Shown here: positions 4,892 to 6,731 of the stretch, one piece after another | Position numbering within the stretch: position 1 is the stretch's first letter | Layout: each line of letters begins with the position of its first letter | Source: an uncultured Gemmatimonadota bacterium | Lineage (GTDB): Bacteria > Gemmatimonadota > Gemmatimonadetes > Gemmatimonadales > Gemmatimonadaceae | Length of the DNA: 6,731 bases | Reading direction: 5' to 3' | Assembly: GCA_946479015.1 (NCBI GenBank) | Contig: CAMLEQ010000219.1 | Location: 1 to 6,731 of the forward strand | Position numbers and translations under genes: made by a program | The notes under the pieces: model-generated | Told to the model about the DNA's origin: nothing | Databases searched by the model: none | What the model saw: the letters and a program-made list of their open reading frames with translations, nothing else

Positions 4892-6253
4892 TCATCCGTC
4901 GTCGTCGTCTGCGTCCTCCACCTCCACGTCGTCCCCCACCACGCGCTCCACGTAGAGCATCTTGATCGGCACCAGCGCGGCGGCGAGCATCGGCACCGCC
5001 ACCATGAGGCCGAGAAAGCCGAACACGAGCGCCATGAGCGCCTGCGTCAGGATCGTGAGCACGGGCGGCAGGTCCATCCCCCCCTTCATGAGGAGCGGGA
5101 TGAGGATGTGGTTCTCGAGCTGCTGGATGACGATGTACGCGATCGCCACGTAGAGCGCCTTCTCCGGCGAATCGAGGAACCCCATCGCGATCGCGGGGAC
5201 GGCGCTGAGGATCGGGCCGACGGTGGGGACGAACTCCAGCACCCCGGCGATGATGCCGAGGACGAACGCCGCCTTCACGTGCATGAAGAGCAGCACGACC
5301 GTGGTCACGCTGCCGATCACCAGCATGGCGATGAGCTGGGTCACGAGCCACTTGCGCATCACCGAGGCCATCTCGCTCAGGATCTTCCCCGCGAGCGGCC
5401 GCGAGCGGTGCGGGAAGAGGTGCATGATCCCGCGGTGGTAGAGGTCCGGATCGGCGGCCGTGTAGATGGCGACGAACAGGATCACGGCGAGCCCGCCCAG
5501 CACCGTCAGCGTGGAGGTGAGGAAAGGGAAGAGGTAGTGCGAGGCGTTCCGGAGCTGCCGGCTCAGTCCCTCGCGGAGCGGGCTCGCAGGTGCCTTGGGG
5601 GTGCTGTCGGTGGCGGCCTTCTTCGTGGAGTCGGCGCGGGATGGCGTGCCGGAGGAGGGCGCCGAGGGCGCGGCGGCGCCGGTGTCCGGCGGCGCGCCGG
5701 TGCCCGCGAGCAGCCGGAAGACGCCGCCGTGCGGCCCCTGCATCCACCCCTCCACGCGGTCCACCGCCTCCGGCAGCTTGGTCTTCAGCTCGCGCGACTG
5801 CTCGGAGATGGTCGGCGCCATGAGCGCGCCCACGCCGTACACCGCGGCGAGGAAGCTGAGCACGATGAACGCCGCGCCCGCGCCGCGCGGCACGTGCACG
5901 CGCTCCAGCCGGTCCACGCCGGCGGAGATCGCGAGCCCGAACAGCACGCCCAGGAACGCCACGAGCACGAGATCGTTGGCGAACCAGAGCAGCTTGAGGA
6001 GGACGTAGAAGCCCACCACCAGGGCGACGGTGCGCAGCACGTCGCGGCTGCGCCACCCGACGTTCCGGCGCCGGCGCTCCCCGGTGGGGGGAGGGCCGGG
6101 GGGACCGGGTACGGTGGGGGCGTCGGCCGTCCCGTGGCCGCCGTCGGGGCGGGACGCGGACGCGCCCGTGGTGGGCTCGCTCATGCCGCGATCGAAGGCA
6201 AGGGTGATGCCGGTGGAAGGCGCGGACCCCGCCGGACGCCAGCCGCTCCCCAT
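4892..6253 (-). CDS. AI-2E family (PerM/UPF0118-type) membrane transporter
   Basis: Starting at the ATG at 6251-6253 the protein has 453 residues. The first 70 are Gly/Pro/Thr-rich and probably disordered. Hydrophobic segments follow at about 74-92, 95-113, 126-146, 241-265, 302-324, 326-360 (one or two spans), 365-390 and 396-430, matching the eight-span AI-2E plan with its large hydrophilic region between spans 3 and 4. The family motifs EFVPTVGPILS (340-350) and ENHILIP (380-386) are clear. Members include autoinducer-2 exporters and Na+/H+ antiporters; most have no known substrate. Oddities are a low-complexity Ala/Pro/Ser/Thr stretch (about 185-225) inside the hydrophilic loop and a strongly acidic C-terminal tail. 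The frame continues upstream to ATGs at 6304 and 6433, the latter inside the divergent exonuclease gene. GAGG five bases before 6253 favours the start given; 6184 (430 residues) is a further alternative. Confidence 0.87.
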   Translation of the reverse strand: MGSGWRPAGSAPSTGITLAFDRGMSEPTTGASASRPDGGHGTADAPTVPGPPGPPPTGERRRRNVGWRSRDVLRTVALVVGFYVLLKLLWFANDLVLVAFLGVLFGLAISAGVDRLERVHVPRGAGAAFIVLSFLAAVYGVGALMAPTISEQSRELKTKLPEAVDRVEGWMQGPHGGVFRLLAGTGAPPDTGAAAPSAPSSGTPSRADSTKKAATDSTPKAPASPLREGLSRQLRNASHYLFPFLTSTLTVLGGLAVILFVAIYTAADPDLYHRGIMHLFPHRSRPLAGKILSEMASVMRKWLVTQLIAMLVIGSVTTVVLLFMHVKAAFVLGIIAGVLEFVPTVGPILSAVPAIAMGFLDSPEKALYVAIAYIVIQQLENHILIPLLMKGGMDLPPVLTILTQALMALVFGFLGLMVAVPMLAAALVPIKMLYVERVVGDDVEVEDADDDDG

Positions 6254-6330
6254 CCGCCCCGCCTCTCCCTCCGTCGCCCGGGCCCCTTCTGCCGGAGCGT
6301 TCATGGTGAGAGAATTCGAAAGCCGACGCC

Positions 6331-6336
6331 AGAGGA
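6331..6336 (+). promoter_or_regulatory. Ribosome binding site deciding the GTG start of the RNase D-like gene
   Basis: The plus strand reads AGAGGA six bases before the GTG at 6343-6345. No in-frame ATG lies between this GTG and the conserved exonuclease motifs, so this site identifies the start. Confidence 0.65.
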
Positions 6337-6342
6337 TTTCGA

Positions 6343-6731
6343 GTGCCCCGACAGCCGAGCACGCATTCGCCAGTCTACATCGACTCTCCGGAGGACGCCG
6401 AGCGCTTTCTCGCGTCCATCGCCGATGCCTCATCCATTGCCGTGGACACGGAAGGAGCGAGCTTCCACCGATTCGTCGACCGCGTCTACCTGCTGCAGCT
6501 CTCCACGCGCGACGTGACGGCCGTGCTCGACCCGCTGGCGATCGGCAAGCCGGAGGGGCTCGGCCGACTGCTGGAAGGGGAGGACGTGGAGGTGGTGTTC
6601 CACGATGCGGACTACGATCTGCGCCTCCTGCATCAGGACTACGGCTGGCACGCCAACCACATCTTCGACACGCGCATCGCGGCGCAGCTCCTCGGCATCC
6701 GCGCGTTCGGCCTGGCGGCGCTCCTCGAGCG
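6343..6731 (+). CDS. Ribonuclease D-like 3'-5' exonuclease, N-terminal part (runs off right edge)
   Basis: From the GTG, 129 complete codons are visible. The protein opens with VYIDSPEDAERFLASI, then AVDTEGASFHRF (33-44) carries the ExoI Asp and Glu (D35, E37) of the DEDD exonuclease superfamily. VYLLQLS (48-54) and VLDPLAIG (61-68) fit the next strands. VFHDADYDLRLLHQDYG (85-101) holds the ExoII Asp (D92), and IFDTRIAAQLLG (107-118) is the conserved FDTxxAAxLLG segment of RNase D. RNase D trims the 3' ends of tRNA precursors and other small RNAs in the cytoplasm using two metal ions. The ExoIII motif and any HRDC domain would lie beyond the window, so RNase D versus a related exonuclease-only protein cannot be settled. 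It is divergent from the AI-2E family gene, with about 90 bp between the chosen starts. Confidence 0.88.
   Translation, partial: MPRQPSTHSPVYIDSPEDAERFLASIADASSIAVDTEGASFHRFVDRVYLLQLSTRDVTAVLDPLAIGKPEGLGRLLEGEDVEVVFHDADYDLRLLHQDYGWHANHIFDTRIAAQLLGIRAFGLAALLE

Noticed and set aside
6287..6316. Possible sigma-70 promoter (ttctgc and gagaat, 17-bp spacing) for the RNase D-like gene
   Set aside because: The match to both hexamers is too weak to report as a feature.
4695..6362. 555-codon minus-strand frame overlapping the AI-2E family gene in another frame
   Set aside because: It is an Arg/Gly/Ala-rich alternative frame with no membrane segments or motifs.
5108..6517. 469-codon plus-strand frame opposite the AI-2E family gene
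   Set aside because: Its product is an Arg/Glu/His-rich shadow, while the minus strand encodes conserved membrane spans and family motifs.
1..6731. A defence system, biosynthetic cluster, CRISPR array or other undescribed multi-gene system
   Set aside because: The genes are mostly recognisable housekeeping or general families on mixed strands, with no shared pathway beyond the transketolase pair.

Overview
This 6.7 kb window is very GC-rich, densely packed bacterial chromosome. The base composition, the two-gene (split) transketolase and the mix of housekeeping genes would suit Gemmatimonadota or another high-GC soil lineage. That is inference only, because no rRNA or marker gene is present. 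I see no tRNA, rRNA, CRISPR array, transposase or phage gene, and no convincing new multi-gene system. The most unusual content is non-coding: two related G-quadruplex-plus-hairpin intergenic elements, one of them directly upstream of an aminoacyl-tRNA synthetase reading frame that lacks its normal N-terminal domain.

Layout from left to right. At 1-207 (minus) is the start of a class II (subclass IIb) aminoacyl-tRNA synthetase-like gene that runs off the left edge. Its synthetase-like residues begin only near position 65, and what precedes them is hairpin-rich repeat sequence (83-203). At 277-504 (minus) is a 75-residue two-helix membrane protein of the PLDc_N type. At 574-1533 and 1592-2425 (both minus) are the C-terminal and N-terminal subunits of a split transketolase, transcribed N subunit first, with a TATTAT -10 candidate at 2465-2470. 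At 2545-3333 (minus) is an alpha/beta hydrolase with a complete catalytic triad and a GTG start that has a strong ribosome binding site. From 3334 to 3635 no gene is present; the stretch holds a composite palindromic element (3503-3632). At 3636-4679 (minus) is a fold-type II PLP enzyme related to D-cysteine desulfhydrase and ACC deaminase. Divergent from it, with overlapping start codons, is a 61-residue helical protein of unknown function (4678-4863, plus). Convergent with that is an AI-2E/PerM family membrane protein (4892-6253, minus). Divergent from the transporter is the start of a ribonuclease D-like 3'-5' exonuclease (6343 to the right edge, plus).

The two transketolase genes clearly work together, forming one enzyme that moves two-carbon ketol units between sugar phosphates. 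The hydrolase lies upstream on the same strand, but the promoter-like element between it and the transketolase pair argues for separate transcription. The other genes show no obvious shared pathway. Most long reading frames on the opposite strand are GC-rich shadows of these genes.
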